Positions 11,813-20,990 of a stretch of DNA of 64,000 nt are shown piece by piece. Position numbers and translations under genes: made by a program. The notes beneath the pieces are model-generated. The model saw only the letters and a program-made list of their open reading frames with translations, was not told the origin of the DNA and did no database searches. Within the stretch, counting starts at the first letter, position 1. The number at the start of each line of letters is the position of its first letter. The stretch comes from an uncultured Jannaschia sp. (GTDB lineage Bacteria > Pseudomonadota > Alphaproteobacteria > Rhodobacterales > Rhodobacteraceae), in NCBI RefSeq assembly GCF_947494025.1, contig NZ_CANLTQ010000001.1, positions 62,001-126,000 on the forward strand, read 5' to 3'.

Positions 11813-12186
11813 TCGGGGCTCCACGCCTCGTAGTCGCGCTCGGGGACCACGTCGGCGCGCCGCAGCGAACCCTTGCGGAAGAACGCCTCGTCGGATCCGG
11901 TCATGTTGTGCTTGGGCGGCTTCTCCCAGCCGCGACGTGTCAGCGGCGCCTCGCTCGGCGGTCGCTGGATCGTGCGGTGCAGCCAGCCATGCCATTCGGG
12001 CGGGACGCGGCTCGCGTCATTGTCGCCCGGATAGAAGACCCAGCGGCGCGAATCGTCGGCGTTGCGGAAATAGACGTGACCCAGATCGTCGCGCCCGACC
12101 TCCTGGCCGTGACGACGGGACCACAGGGCGGTGCCGAAGCTCTGCCCGTCCCACCATCCTACGAGGCGCCTGAAAAACCCGGCCAT
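11809..12186 (-). CDS. NDUFA12-like accessory subunit of NADH:ubiquinone oxidoreductase (complex I)
   Basis: A 125-residue member of the NDUFA12/B17.2 family, a supernumerary complex I subunit shared by mitochondria and alphaproteobacteria. Diagnostic segments are FGTALWSRRHGQEVGRDDLGHVYF-type residues 17-40, RRWVFYPG near residue 47, and PPEWHGWLHRT near residue 62, followed by a Pro-rich tail. It would sit on the cytoplasmic side of complex I. The start at 12186 follows a GGAGG site at the usual distance. The pairing with a DUF2155 gene supports alphaproteobacterial ancestry; the nuo operon itself is outside the window. Confidence 0.92.
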   Translation of the reverse strand: MAGFFRRLVGWWDGQSFGTALWSRRHGQEVGRDDLGHVYFRNADDSRRWVFYPGDNDASRVPPEWHGWLHRTIQRPPSEAPLTRRGWEKPPKHNMTGSDEAFFRKGSLRRADVVPERDYEAWSPE

Positions 12187-12365
12187 GTCGATCCTCCGCG
12201 CATGTCGCATCCCTCCTACACCGCAGGCCGTGGCGGTCAAGGTCGGCAGGGGGCGGGCACAACTCAGGGCTGCGCGGGTTTACCTTGCGCGATCTCCCGG
12301 CCTAGACTTTAAGTCCCGCGCCGGACGCCTGTCGCGACACGGCGCCCCCATGCTAGGCGGACCGC

Positions 12366-14855
12366 ATGACCCCACGCATCGCGCTCAATCTCGCCCTCGA
12401 CCACGTCGCCGTCCTGACCCGCGGCGACGACGGCGCGTGGCTGCGTGAGGGGATCGTGCCGCTCGAGGTCGACGACATGCGCGACCGGCTGGAGCGGATG
12501 CGCCGGCACGCCTTTTCGCGGGCGGGGGAGGACACCACCTCGATCCTGATCCTGCCGGACAACCAGGTCCTTTATACCTCGGTGGAGCGGGACGACCGCG
12601 ATCCGCGGGCGACGATCCGGACGTCGCTGAAGGGGCGGACGCCCTATGCCGTCGAGGACCTCGTCTTCGACTTCGCGCAGAAGGGCGACCGCCTGCAAGT
12701 CGCCGTGGTCGCGAAAGAAACGCTTGCGGAGGCCGAGACCTTCGCGACGGATTTCGGCTTCCGCCCGGTTCGGATCGTCGCCGACCCCGCGGCGGGCCTT
12801 TATCCGGGGCGTCCGGATTTCGGCCCGACCGGCCTCGCGTCGGACCTCCTGCGCGGTGTGCCGGTCACGCTCGACCTCGCCGACGGGTTCGAGGCGCGTC
12901 CCGCTCCGTCCCTGCCGGAGGACGGGCCGGAGGACGAGAGCTTCGAGGCGGCCCTCGGCCGCGTCGAGGACGCCGACCCGCCAGGCCCGGCGATGGCCCG
13001 GTCCGCGCCGCCGCCGACGCCGCCGGTTCCCGCCGTGGCGGATGACCTCATCGAAACGCTGAAGCCGTTGGCGCTTACGGTCTCGAGCGCCGCGCCGGCA
13101 ACGCCCGTCGGGGTCGCGGAGGAGGACGCCCTGCCGTCGGCCGGACCGGGCGAGCAAAAGCTTCCGTCGGACGCGGCCGCCGCCTCGGACGGATCGAAGA
13201 TGCCGGTGGCCGATCCGGGTGAGGAGAGCGATCCGCCAATGCATGCGGCCCGCGCCGACGGGGGGAGCGATCGGACACCCGGTCCATCCTTCGCGTCGCG
13301 GCGCCGGTCCGACACGGACGGTCCGACGGCCGCGCCCCCCGCACCCATGCCGGACGGGGCCACGCAACCTCGGGCGAACAGGCTCGCCGCGCCGCGGATC
13401 GCGCCCCTCGACCCGAAGGCGACAGGGCCAGCGGATACGACGCCGGCCGTGTCCCGACCGGCCGTCGGACGCATGGCGCTTCTGCTCACGGTCGTGCTTC
13501 TGGTCGCCCTTGGAGCGCTTGGACTGTGGTCGGTCATGACGCCGGAGGAGATCGCGCTCGACGTCGCCCCAGCCCCGCCCGTCGAGCAAGCAGCGGTCCC
13601 GGAGCGGGAGGAGCCCGGTGTCATGGCGCCGGATCGCGTCGCGTCGGAGGCTTCCGGGGGCGGGGTGGGGCCTGAAAGCGGACCGGCGGAAACGGCGGAG
13701 GCGACGTCGCCCGGGGCCGCCGGTGAGGAAAGCGACGCGGCGACGTCCTTGGAGGAAGCGACTCCGGAGCGCGACACCGCGCCGGATGTGCCGCCCGCCG
13801 TCGAACTCGCCGCGAGGCCCTCCGCGGAACCGACAGACGGCCCCGGGCCCGCCGCCCGCGCCGAAGCGACCGCGCTCGCCGCCCCCGAGACCGAGGCGGC
13901 CAACGACATCCGTGTCGGGACCGCCGATCCGGCGGTGCCCTCGGGCGAGGCCGCGGCCCTGTCCCGGGCGGAGCCGGCCCCCGACCCGTTCCGCCCGCCG
14001 GACAGCGCGATCCCGGTTGGGACGGAGACCGAGGTTACCTCGGACGACCCCGTCGCGCCGAGCGTGGAAGGCACCCCCGCCACCGGCGGCTATACCGTGA
14101 TCGCCGGTCGGCCGGATGTCATGCCATCGCCCCGCCCGGAGGGTCGCCTCGAACCGGAGGAGGCCGCGGAGGCGGCGATCGAATCCGAGCCCCCCGCGCT
14201 GACGGGCATGCGTCCCGTCCCGCGCCCGGACGATGCCGAGGGCCGCATCGAAATCGAGCCCGCCGAAACGTCCGAGACGTCCGAGACGTCCGAGACGTCC
14301 GAGACGTCCGACGAAATCACCCAGCTGCGCCCCCGACGACGCCCGGAGACCATCGCGACCGCGGCGCAGGCGCAAACCGAAGCCGACGCCGCCGCGGCCC
14401 AAGCGGAGGCCCAGCAGGCCGCGGCCATCGCCGCCGCCGCGGCCGCCGCTGCGGCGTCTCTGGCCAGCCGTGCCGCTGAGGCCGCGCCGGTTCCGGCCCA
14501 GACCTCCGAGGCCCGGACCACGGCCCAGCGCAGCCAGCGTATCGTGACACGACAGGCCGCGCCGCCCGAGCCTGCCCCCGCGGCGGTGAGTCGGCAGGTC
14601 ATCCGCTCCACCGAGGGCGACGTCGCCCGGGCCGCGACGCAGGCCAACGAACTTCGCATGCGGGAAACCAGCCTGATCGGCGTCTACGGCCAGTCCGACG
14701 CCCGCCGGGCGCTGGTGCGCCTGCCGAACGGCCGTTACGTCAAGGTGAAGGCCGGGGACCAGCTCGAACGCGGCCGGGTGATCGCCATCGGCGAAAGCGA
14801 GCTTCGCTATCAGCGCGATGGCCGGAACGTCGTTCTGGAGCTTCCGCAGGGGTGA
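12366..14855 (+). CDS. Large single-span membrane protein with GspL-like N-terminus and PilP-like C-terminus
   Basis: An 829-residue protein of unknown function. Residues 1-160 resemble the cytoplasmic actin-like domain of type II secretion GspL/pilus PilM proteins (SILILPDNQVLY, GRTPYAVEDLVFDF). Residues about 165-368 are acidic and Pro/Ala-rich. A membrane span lies at about 370-392 (LLLTVVLLVALGALGLW). A long low-complexity region with Thr-Ser-Glu repeats and poly-Ala follows, and the last 70 residues (SLIGVYGQSDARRALVRL, YVKVKAGDQL) resemble PilP/GspC-type domains. The topology would place the C-terminus in the periplasm, suggesting an envelope-spanning scaffold. No other secretion or pilus genes are nearby. 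The convergent neighbour ends two bases after it. Confidence 0.7.
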   Translation: MTPRIALNLALDHVAVLTRGDDGAWLREGIVPLEVDDMRDRLERMRRHAFSRAGEDTTSILILPDNQVLYTSVERDDRDPRATIRTSLKGRTPYAVEDLVFDFAQKGDRLQVAVVAKETLAEAETFATDFGFRPVRIVADPAAGLYPGRPDFGPTGLASDLLRGVPVTLDLADGFEARPAPSLPEDGPEDESFEAALGRVEDADPPGPAMARSAPPPTPPVPAVADDLIETLKPLALTVSSAAPATPVGVAEEDALPSAGPGEQKLPSDAAAASDGSKMPVADPGEESDPPMHAARADGGSDRTPGPSFASRRRSDTDGPTAAPPAPMPDGATQPRANRLAAPRIAPLDPKATGPADTTPAVSRPAVGRMALLLTVVLLVALGALGLWSVMTPEEIALDVAPAPPVEQAAVPEREEPGVMAPDRVASEASGGGVGPESGPAETAEATSPGAAGEESDAATSLEEATPERDTAPDVPPAVELAARPSAEPTDGPGPAARAEATALAAPETEAANDIRVGTADPAVPSGEAAALSRAEPAPDPFRPPDSAIPVGTETEVTSDDPVAPSVEGTPATGGYTVIAGRPDVMPSPRPEGRLEPEEAAEAAIESEPPALTGMRPVPRPDDAEGRIEIEPAETSETSETSETSETSDEITQLRPRRRPETIATAAQAQTEADAAAAQAEAQQAAAIAAAAAAAAASLASRAAEAAPVPAQTSEARTTAQRSQRIVTRQAAPPEPAPAAVSRQVIRSTEGDVARAATQANELRMRETSLIGVYGQSDARRALVRLPNGRYVKVKAGDQLERGRVIAIGESELRYQRDGRNVVLELPQG
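14268..14312 (+). repeat. In-frame 9-bp tandem repeat (Thr-Ser-Glu)
   Basis: Four perfect copies of ACGTCCGAG and a fifth ending in C encode TSE-TSE-TSE-TSE-TSD at residues about 635-649 of the surrounding protein. Unit length is a multiple of three, so slippage would change protein length without breaking the frame. Confidence 0.9.
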
Positions 14856-14857
14856 GA

Positions 14858-15199
14858 TCAGAGGCCCAGCGCGGTGCGGGTCGCCTCGGTCCAGCCGAGA
14901 TGAAGGCGTTCGTCCGCTTCGACCACCGGCCGCTTGATCAGGGTGGGATGCGCCACCATCAGCGCTTCCGGATCGCCCGCCCTGTCCGCCTCCTCCAGCC
15001 GCCGCCATGTCGCCGACCGTCGGTTCAGCAGTTCCGGGCCCAACGCGTCGTGCCAACGCGCGACCTCCGCGGCATCCGGCGCCTGCAACCGGAGGTCGCG
15101 CAGAACGACCGTCCGCCCCGTCGCCTCCAAACGCCTGCGCGCCGCCCGACACGTATCGCAGGACCCGAGGCCATGGAGGATGATCGTCGAGGAGGACAT
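14858..15199 (-). CDS. ArsC/Spx-family thioredoxin-fold protein
   Basis: A 113-residue protein of the ArsC/YffB group. The N-terminus HGLGSCDTCRAARRRLEA has a C-x-x-C pair at the position of the catalytic cysteine of arsenate reductases and the CxxC of Spx, and HPTLIKRPVVE near residue 85 is the conserved LI(K/R)RP motif. No arsenic-resistance genes are adjacent, so arsenate reduction is unlikely as a main role; YffB-like glutathione-dependent reductase activity is plausible. ATG 15199 is preferred over the TTG three bases before it. It converges on the large envelope protein. Confidence 0.85.
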   Translation of the reverse strand: MSSSTIILHGLGSCDTCRAARRRLEATGRTVVLRDLRLQAPDAAEVARWHDALGPELLNRRSATWRRLEEADRAGDPEALMVAHPTLIKRPVVEADERLHLGWTEATRTALGL

Positions 15200-15357
15200 C
15201 AAGGTATGCTGACGGACACGAGGATTTCCTTGACGTGGTACATCGAGAGGTTAGCTCAGGATTGTGTTCGCTGATTCGGAACGTGCAGACCCTCCGTGCC
15301 GGCGTCCACCATGCCGCCGCGATGTTGCGGGCGGGACGATACTAAGGAGACACGGGA

Positions 15358-15567
15358 ATGGCCACTGGCACCGTGAAATGGTTCAACACCACCAAAGGCT
15401 ACGGCTTCATCGCCCCGGATGACGGCGGAAAGGACATCTTCGTTCATATTTCCGCGGTCGAGCGGGCGGGGCTGACGGGCCTTCGCGACAATCAAAAGGT
15501 CGAATACGAACTCCGGGACGGACGCGATGGACGCGCCTCCGCATCGGACCTCGTCGCACTCGATTGA
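15358..15567 (+). CDS. Cold-shock protein (CspA family)
   Basis: A 69-residue single cold-shock domain that would bind single-stranded RNA/DNA and melt mRNA structure. It has both nucleic-acid-binding motifs: KGYGFI (RNP1-like) near residue 13 and DIFVHIS (RNP2-like) near residue 26. An AAGGAG site lies just upstream of the ATG. The gap of about 155 bases before it leaves room for the long structured 5' leader common to csp genes. A clear intrinsic terminator follows at 15623-15648. Confidence 0.95.
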   Translation: MATGTVKWFNTTKGYGFIAPDDGGKDIFVHISAVERAGLTGLRDNQKVEYELRDGRDGRASASDLVALD

Positions 15568-15622
15568 GCTGATACGACGACCTGAAGACGGCTGCATCCC
15601 CGGAAAAGCAGGCCGATCCCTG

Positions 15623-15648
15623 GACGCCCGCGAGAGTGGGCGTCTTTT
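15623..15648 (+). terminator. Intrinsic terminator after the cold-shock gene
   Basis: GACGCCC at 15623-15629 pairs with GGGCGTC at 15638-15644 around an 8-base loop, followed by TTTTGTTT. It lies 56 bases past the csp stop and 15 bases before the end of the convergent acyl-CoA synthetase gene. Confidence 0.88.
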
Positions 15649-15662
15649 GTTTGCGGGGACGG

Positions 15663-17567
15663 TCAGGATTTCGCGCCGCCCCGGTCCGCCCATTGCCAAG
15701 GCCGCGTGTAATGCCCCAGCACGTCGGTCACCGCTGCATCCGTAACCTCCCCCGTCCGCTCCAGCTCCGCGACCATGCCCCGCGTCCGGTCCTCGACCAC
15801 GCGCACGACCCTCGCGGCGACGCCCGCCTCGGCCAGCGCGCCGTTGTAGACCCGGGCAATGGCCCTGCGGCGGAGATCGGGCTTGAAGACCTTGCCCACG
15901 GCGGTTTTCGGCAACTCGTCAAGGATCTCGACGTATTTCGGACGGGCGGCCCGTTCCGGCACATGCTGCTGGCAATAGGAAACCAGCTCGTTGGAGGTGA
16001 CGGAAGCGCCGGCGACAAGCTCGACATAGGCGCAGGGCAGCTCTCCCGAAAAGGCGTCGGGCTGACCGACGGCGCCGGCCATGGCGACATCCTCGTGCCC
16101 GGCCAGCGCCTCCTCGATCAGGGCCGGGTCGATGTTGTGGCCGCCCCGGATGATCAAATCCTTCGCGCGGCCGGTGATCCACAGATAACCTTCCGCGTCC
16201 AGCCGGCCCAGATCACCGGTTCGCAGGTAGCGATCGTGGAAATAAAGGCCGTCGTTCTTGGCCGCCTCCGTATAGGTATGCCCGGCATCGACGCCGGGAG
16301 AGGCGACGCAGATCTCGCCCACCTCGCCCGTTTCGCAATCGCGTGGACCGTCCCCGTCCTTGACCATGATCCGCACGTCCGTGTGCATGAACGGGATGCC
16401 GACGGATCCGATCCGCTTCTCCCCCTCGGGCGGGTTGCAGGAAACGAGGCAGGTGCACTCGGTCAGCCCGTATCCCTCGACGACGGTGACACCGGTCTTC
16501 GCCTCGAAGCGCCGGAAGAGTTCCAGCGGCAGGGGGGAGGAGCCGACGAACGCGGTCTGGACGCTGCTCACGTCGGCGTCCACGGGCCGCTGCAGCATGG
16601 CCGACATCGCCGTGGGCACGGTGATCACGAAGGTGATCTTCCAGCGCTCGATCAGCTTCCAGATGTTGTCGAACACGCCGGCGCCCCGGTAGCCCTGCGG
16701 GGTCGGAAAGATCACATGCGCGCCGGAGGTGAGCGCGGCCATCAGGATCACGTGACAGGCGAAGACGTGGAACAGCGGCAGCGGGCACAGGATGTTGTCC
16801 TGTTCGGAAAACAGCAGCCGCTGCCCGATCCAGCCGTTGTAGATCATGCCGGAATAGCGGTGCTGCGCGACCTTGGGCATGCCGGTCGTTCCGCCGGTAT
16901 GGAAATAGGCCGCGACGCGGTCGCCCCCGGCATCCGGGAAGCTCAGTTCGCGCGGCTGCTTCGCGAGCGCCGCCGTCCAGTCGAGGATCCGGGCCCGGTG
17001 CCCGACCTTCGTCTTCGGGCGGAGGAACGGGACGACAAACCGCTTCAGACCCGTCAGGTAGCGGTGCAGGTCCACCTCGAGCACGGTCTCCACGTCCGGC
17101 GCCTGTTCCAGCGCGGCGGCGACCTTCTGCGCCACGTCGCTTTTGGGAAAGGACCGCAGGGTGACCACCACCTTGGCGTTCGTCTCCCGCAGGATGGCGG
17201 CGATCTGGTCGGCCTCGAGCAGCGGATTGACCGGGTTCGCGATCCCCGCGACGCAGCCGGCGAGCAGAACGGTCGCCGCCTCCGTGCAGTTCGGCAAGAT
17301 ATAGGCCACCGTGTCCGTCTCGCCCACGCCGAGCGATCGGAGCAGGTTCGCGCCCCGTGTCACCTGCTCGTGGAACGCGCGCCAGGTCAGCGTCTCCGCG
17401 GCGTCCTTCGGCCCGGAAAAAAGCTGGTAGGAGATGGCGGGCCGGTCACCATGGGCGTTTGTGGTCTTCGTCAGCAGCTCGTAGAGCGTGGCCGCCGGCT
17501 GCACCTCCGCCCAGGGTTCCGCCGCCTCGATGTCGAGGATGTCCTGCCTGGTAACGAAGGATGCCAT
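15663..17567 (-). CDS. AMP-forming acyl-CoA synthetase
   Basis: A 634-residue member of the ANL adenylating superfamily that activates a carboxylic acid to its CoA thioester. Visible motifs are FHTGGTTGMPKVAQH near residue 245, VEGYGLTECT near residue 370, YLRTGDLGRLD near residue 455, the GRAKDLIIRGGHNIDP hinge near residue 475, and LPKTAVGKVFKP with the catalytic lysine near residue 575. The start at 17567 follows GGGAGGG; an upstream in-frame extension to 17645 lacks a site. The length and motifs suit medium- or long-chain or aryl acids rather than acetate. It is 89 bases downstream of an MsbA-like exporter gene on the same strand. Confidence 0.9.
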   Translation of the reverse strand: MASFVTRQDILDIEAAEPWAEVQPAATLYELLTKTTNAHGDRPAISYQLFSGPKDAAETLTWRAFHEQVTRGANLLRSLGVGETDTVAYILPNCTEAATVLLAGCVAGIANPVNPLLEADQIAAILRETNAKVVVTLRSFPKSDVAQKVAAALEQAPDVETVLEVDLHRYLTGLKRFVVPFLRPKTKVGHRARILDWTAALAKQPRELSFPDAGGDRVAAYFHTGGTTGMPKVAQHRYSGMIYNGWIGQRLLFSEQDNILCPLPLFHVFACHVILMAALTSGAHVIFPTPQGYRGAGVFDNIWKLIERWKITFVITVPTAMSAMLQRPVDADVSSVQTAFVGSSPLPLELFRRFEAKTGVTVVEGYGLTECTCLVSCNPPEGEKRIGSVGIPFMHTDVRIMVKDGDGPRDCETGEVGEICVASPGVDAGHTYTEAAKNDGLYFHDRYLRTGDLGRLDAEGYLWITGRAKDLIIRGGHNIDPALIEEALAGHEDVAMAGAVGQPDAFSGELPCAYVELVAGASVTSNELVSYCQQHVPERAARPKYVEILDELPKTAVGKVFKPDLRRRAIARVYNGALAEAGVAARVVRVVEDRTRGMVAELERTGEVTDAAVTDVLGHYTRPWQWADRGGAKS

Positions 17568-17656
17568 CGTGCCCTCCCGGTTGCGCGGGACCTCCCTGCC
17601 CCGCCATGGTCGCGCCACGATGGGGGAGGGTGAGACTGCTTTCAAGCCGCCGTCGC

Positions 17657-19450
17657 CTATTCCGCGGCCAGACCTTCGGTGAATTGCAGCCGCGCCAGCC
17701 GCGCGTAGAGACCGCCCTGCCCGACCAGCTCCTCGTGGGTGCCCTGCGCGGCGATCCGGCCGTCCTGCATCACGACGATCCGGTCGGCCTGCTTCACCGT
17801 GGCGAGTCTGTGCGCGACGATGATGGTCGTGCGCCCCTCGGCCAGTCGGGCCACGGCGTCCTGCACCAGTCGTTCGCTTTCCGCGTCGAGCGCCGAGGTC
17901 GCCTCGTCCAGAAGCAGGACGGGCGCGTCGCGCAGGATCGCGCGGGCGATGGCGATGCGCTGCTTCTGTCCACCCGAGAGCATCACGCCGCGCTCGCCGA
18001 CATAGGTGTCGTAGCCTTCGGGCAGCGCCTCCAGGAAATCATGCGCGGCGGCGGCGCGGGCGGCCCGCTCCACCTCGGCGTCGCTCGCCCCCGGATTGCC
18101 GAACCGGATGTTGTCGCGGGCGGAGGCGGCGAAGATCACCGGATCCTGCGGCACCAGAGCCAGCCGCCCGCGCAGCGCGGCCCGGTCGAGCTCGCGCAGG
18201 TCGACGCCGCCCAACGTGACGCGCCCGCCGCTCGGGTCGTAGAAGCGCTGCAGAAGCTGGATCAAGGTGGTCTTGCCCGCCCCCGACGGACCGACCAGCG
18301 CCACCGTCTCGCCGGGCGCCACCTGCAGCGTCACCCCGTCGAGCGCCGCCGTCCCGGGCCGGGCCGGATACGCGAAACGCACGTCCTCGAACGCGACCGT
18401 CTCGCCGTTGCCACGCTTCGGCGGCAACGGCCGGGCCTGCGCCGGGTCGCGCACTTCGTCCTCGACCTCCAGGAGTTCCACCAGCCGCTCGGTCGCGCCG
18501 GCCGCGCGTTGCAGCTCGCCCCAGATCTCCGACAGCGCCGCCACGGCGCCCGCGACCATGATCGCGTAGATCAGGAACTGGATCAGCATGCCGATGGTCA
18601 TGGCCTCGGCCCGGACGTCCCGTGCGCCGATCCAGAGGACGCCGACGATGCCGGTGAAGGTAAGCAGGATCACGATGGCCGTCATGATCGCGCGCACCCG
18701 GATGCGCGTTTGCGCGCTGCGGAAGCCCTTTTCGGTCACGTCGTCGAAGCGACGCGTGGCCTCGCCCTCGTAGGTATAGGCCTGCACCGTCTGCGCGGAG
18801 AGCAGCCATTCCGACGCCCGCCCCGAGGATTCCGCGATCCAGTCCTGGTTCTCCCGGCTGAGCTTGCGAAGCCGCCGGCCGAGCACGAGGATCGGCACGA
18901 TCACCGCCGGCACGATCACCAGGACGAGCGTCGAGAGCTTCGGCGCCGTCCACAGCATCAGCGCGAGCCCGCCCGCGAAGATCAGGACGTTGCGGAGCGC
19001 CACGCTGACCGACGACCCGATCACCGAAAGTAGCAGCGTCGTGTCCGTGGTGATCCGCGACAGGACCTCGCCCGTCAGGATGTTGTCGTAGAAGGCCGGG
19101 GACATCCCGATCATCCGCCCGAACACCGCCTTGCGGATATCGGCCACGACACGCTCCCCCAGCCGGGTGACGAGGTAGTAGCGCAACCCTGTCCCAACCG
19201 CGAGCAAGCCCGCGATCAGCAGCGCCGCGCCGAAATACTGGTCCAGAAGCTGCGTCTCGCCGGTCTGGAACCCGTCGACGACCCGACGCACGGCCAGCGG
19301 CAGGATCAGCGAGACACAGGCCGTGGACACCAGCGCAGCGAACGCCGCGAAGACCATGAAACGATGCGGCCGAAAGAACGGCGCGAGGGCGCGGAGGCTG
19401 CCGATCCGCTTCGATCTTTCGCGGTCTGCCGTAGCGGAAATATCGGACAT
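17657..19450 (-). CDS. MsbA-like ABC exporter (fused membrane and ATPase domains)
   Basis: A 597-residue half-transporter that would homodimerise in the inner membrane and export a lipid-like or hydrophobic substrate. Residues about 30-315 form a six-helix ABC exporter domain. The ATPase domain has Walker A GPSGAGKTT near residue 388, Q-loop PQDPVIF, signature LSGGQKQRIAIARAI near residue 490, Walker B VLLLDEATSALD, and H-loop IIVAHRLATV. GGAG lies five bases before the ATG. Subfamily resemblance is to MsbA/LipA exporters. Lipid A flipping versus other export cannot be settled from sequence. Confidence 0.9.
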   Translation of the reverse strand: MSDISATADRERSKRIGSLRALAPFFRPHRFMVFAAFAALVSTACVSLILPLAVRRVVDGFQTGETQLLDQYFGAALLIAGLLAVGTGLRYYLVTRLGERVVADIRKAVFGRMIGMSPAFYDNILTGEVLSRITTDTTLLLSVIGSSVSVALRNVLIFAGGLALMLWTAPKLSTLVLVIVPAVIVPILVLGRRLRKLSRENQDWIAESSGRASEWLLSAQTVQAYTYEGEATRRFDDVTEKGFRSAQTRIRVRAIMTAIVILLTFTGIVGVLWIGARDVRAEAMTIGMLIQFLIYAIMVAGAVAALSEIWGELQRAAGATERLVELLEVEDEVRDPAQARPLPPKRGNGETVAFEDVRFAYPARPGTAALDGVTLQVAPGETVALVGPSGAGKTTLIQLLQRFYDPSGGRVTLGGVDLRELDRAALRGRLALVPQDPVIFAASARDNIRFGNPGASDAEVERAARAAAAHDFLEALPEGYDTYVGERGVMLSGGQKQRIAIARAILRDAPVLLLDEATSALDAESERLVQDAVARLAEGRTTIIVAHRLATVKQADRIVVMQDGRIAAQGTHEELVGQGGLYARLARLQFTEGLAAE

Positions 19451-19679
19451 GGAAACTCCGGATTTTCCCGGGTTAGCTATGCGTCAAGAGCATGGGACGC
19501 AAGCGAGCGCGGCGCGCGGTCGCAATCGCTCCGAGGGGCGGAAAGCCGCGCCAGCACGCCATCGCGACGTCCATCGCCCGCATCGAAGGACGATCCCGGC
19601 ACCGTCGTTCGGCGGCCGCGTCGTGCGAACGGGGTCGTGCGAACGGGCCGGACGGACCCGCGAGGAATGGTGCAAATCA

Positions 19680-19753
19680 TGGAGCGGGCGACGGGAATCG
19701 AACCCGTATCATCAGCTTGGAAGGCTGAGGTCTTACCATTACACAACGCCCGC
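19680..19753 (-). tRNA. tRNA-Gly (anticodon TCC), 3' CCA encoded
   Basis: Read on the minus strand, the 7-base acceptor arms GCGGGCG and CGCCCGC pair perfectly. The D-loop has TAATGGTAA, the anticodon loop is CTTCCAA with anticodon TCC, and the T-arm has GGTTCGATTCC. The discriminator T and an encoded CCA give 74 bases in all. Confidence 0.97.
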
Positions 19754-19896
19754 GTCGGACGGAACGCTATCGCGTCACGTGCGGGGGACGCAAGACCCGG
19801 CGGCCGGCGAACTTTACAAAAAGCATACGATGTCGCTGTTGACCTTCACCGGCCGCAGCCTGATTAAGGGACCGTCTGCAAGCGTCAAGGTCTGGA

Positions 19897-20886
19897 ATGG
19901 CAAAGGACCGGTCCGATTTTCCGTCCACACCCGAACCGCTGGAACCGTCGGTCCTGCGGATGCTGGAACAGGTGCGCGTGCCGATCTGCGTGACCGATCC
20001 GAACCAGACCGACAACCCGATCGTCTACGTCAATTCGGCGTTCCTCGACCTCACGGGTTACACGGAGGCGGAGGTCCTGAATCGGAACTGCCGGTTCCTG
20101 CAGGGTCCCGACACGACGGCCGAAAGCATCGCGGCGGTCCGCAAGGCTATCGTCGACAACGTCCGCACGACGATCGAGATCGTGAACTACCGCAAGGACG
20201 GAAGCTCGTTCCTGAATGCCCTCCAGATCGGCCCGATCCAGAACCCGGAGGGCGAGACGATCCTGTTCTTCGGCTCCCAGCTCGACGTGACCGAGAAGCG
20301 CGCGGAAGAGGAACGGAAGCTGGCCGCGGAGATGGAGGAACGGGCGCACCGGCTCCGCAACATCGTAAACGTCATGACGATTGCGGTCCGCGTGACCGCG
20401 AAGGAGGCGCTGAGCGTCGTCGATTTCGCCAAGACGGTCACGGAACGGCTCGACCTGCTCGGTCGCGCGCATTTCTCCACGTTCGAGCGGGCGACGACCA
20501 TGCCGCTCCGCGACCTCGTCGAGACCGTGCTGCACGCCTACGCGCCGCACGGCGCGCGGCAGGCGCGGGTAGAGGGCGCCGGGATCGAATTGTCGCCGTC
20601 GCAGCTCACCCCCCTTACGCTCGCCCTGCACGAACTTGCCGCGAACGCCGTCAAGCACGGGGCGCTCGGCACCGACGAGGGGCATGTGGAGGTGGTCTGG
20701 ACCGATCCGCGCCCGGACGGACGGTTCGAGTTGACCTGGCAAGAGATCGGCGGGCCCAAGGTCGCGACACCCGACCGCGAGAACGGGTCGCGCATCATTC
20801 GCGACCTCATCGAACGATCCGGCGGCACCCTCGTGCCGGACTGGCGGCCCGAGGGACTGGTCGTCCGGATCGAACTGACCCCCTGA
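19897..20886 (+). CDS. LOV-domain blue-light sensor histidine kinase, HWE family
   Basis: A 329-residue soluble photoreceptor kinase. Residues about 18-135 are a LOV domain with NRNCRFLQGPDTT; C65 is the flavin-adduct cysteine (the first position of the canonical GxNCRFLQ is Asn). The kinase core follows a short coiled segment. HRLRN at 151-155 holds the phosphoacceptor H151, HELAANAVKHG lies at 245-255, and LTWQEIGGP around 279-286 provides the W and E of the HWE class. Such kinases typically signal to single-domain or PhyR-type general-stress response regulators. No response regulator is adjacent. There is no transmembrane segment. Confidence 0.93.
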   Translation: MAKDRSDFPSTPEPLEPSVLRMLEQVRVPICVTDPNQTDNPIVYVNSAFLDLTGYTEAEVLNRNCRFLQGPDTTAESIAAVRKAIVDNVRTTIEIVNYRKDGSSFLNALQIGPIQNPEGETILFFGSQLDVTEKRAEEERKLAAEMEERAHRLRNIVNVMTIAVRVTAKEALSVVDFAKTVTERLDLLGRAHFSTFERATTMPLRDLVETVLHAYAPHGARQARVEGAGIELSPSQLTPLTLALHELAANAVKHGALGTDEGHVEVVWTDPRPDGRFELTWQEIGGPKVATPDRENGSRIIRDLIERSGGTLVPDWRPEGLVVRIELTP

Positions 20887-20990
20887 TCGAAGTGCCCCTG
20901 ACGCGCGGCGGCCGCGCTGTGGCATCCCGGCGCGATATTGAACCCGGCCCCCACGCCCTGTAGACCGCGGACGACAAGTCCGGAGGTTCC

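Noticed and set aside
12309-15152. 947-codon minus-strand frame opposite the large membrane protein
   Set aside because: Gly/Arg-rich shadow of a GC-rich gene, without a ribosome site or recognisable domains; the plus-strand frame has membrane span and family-like ends.
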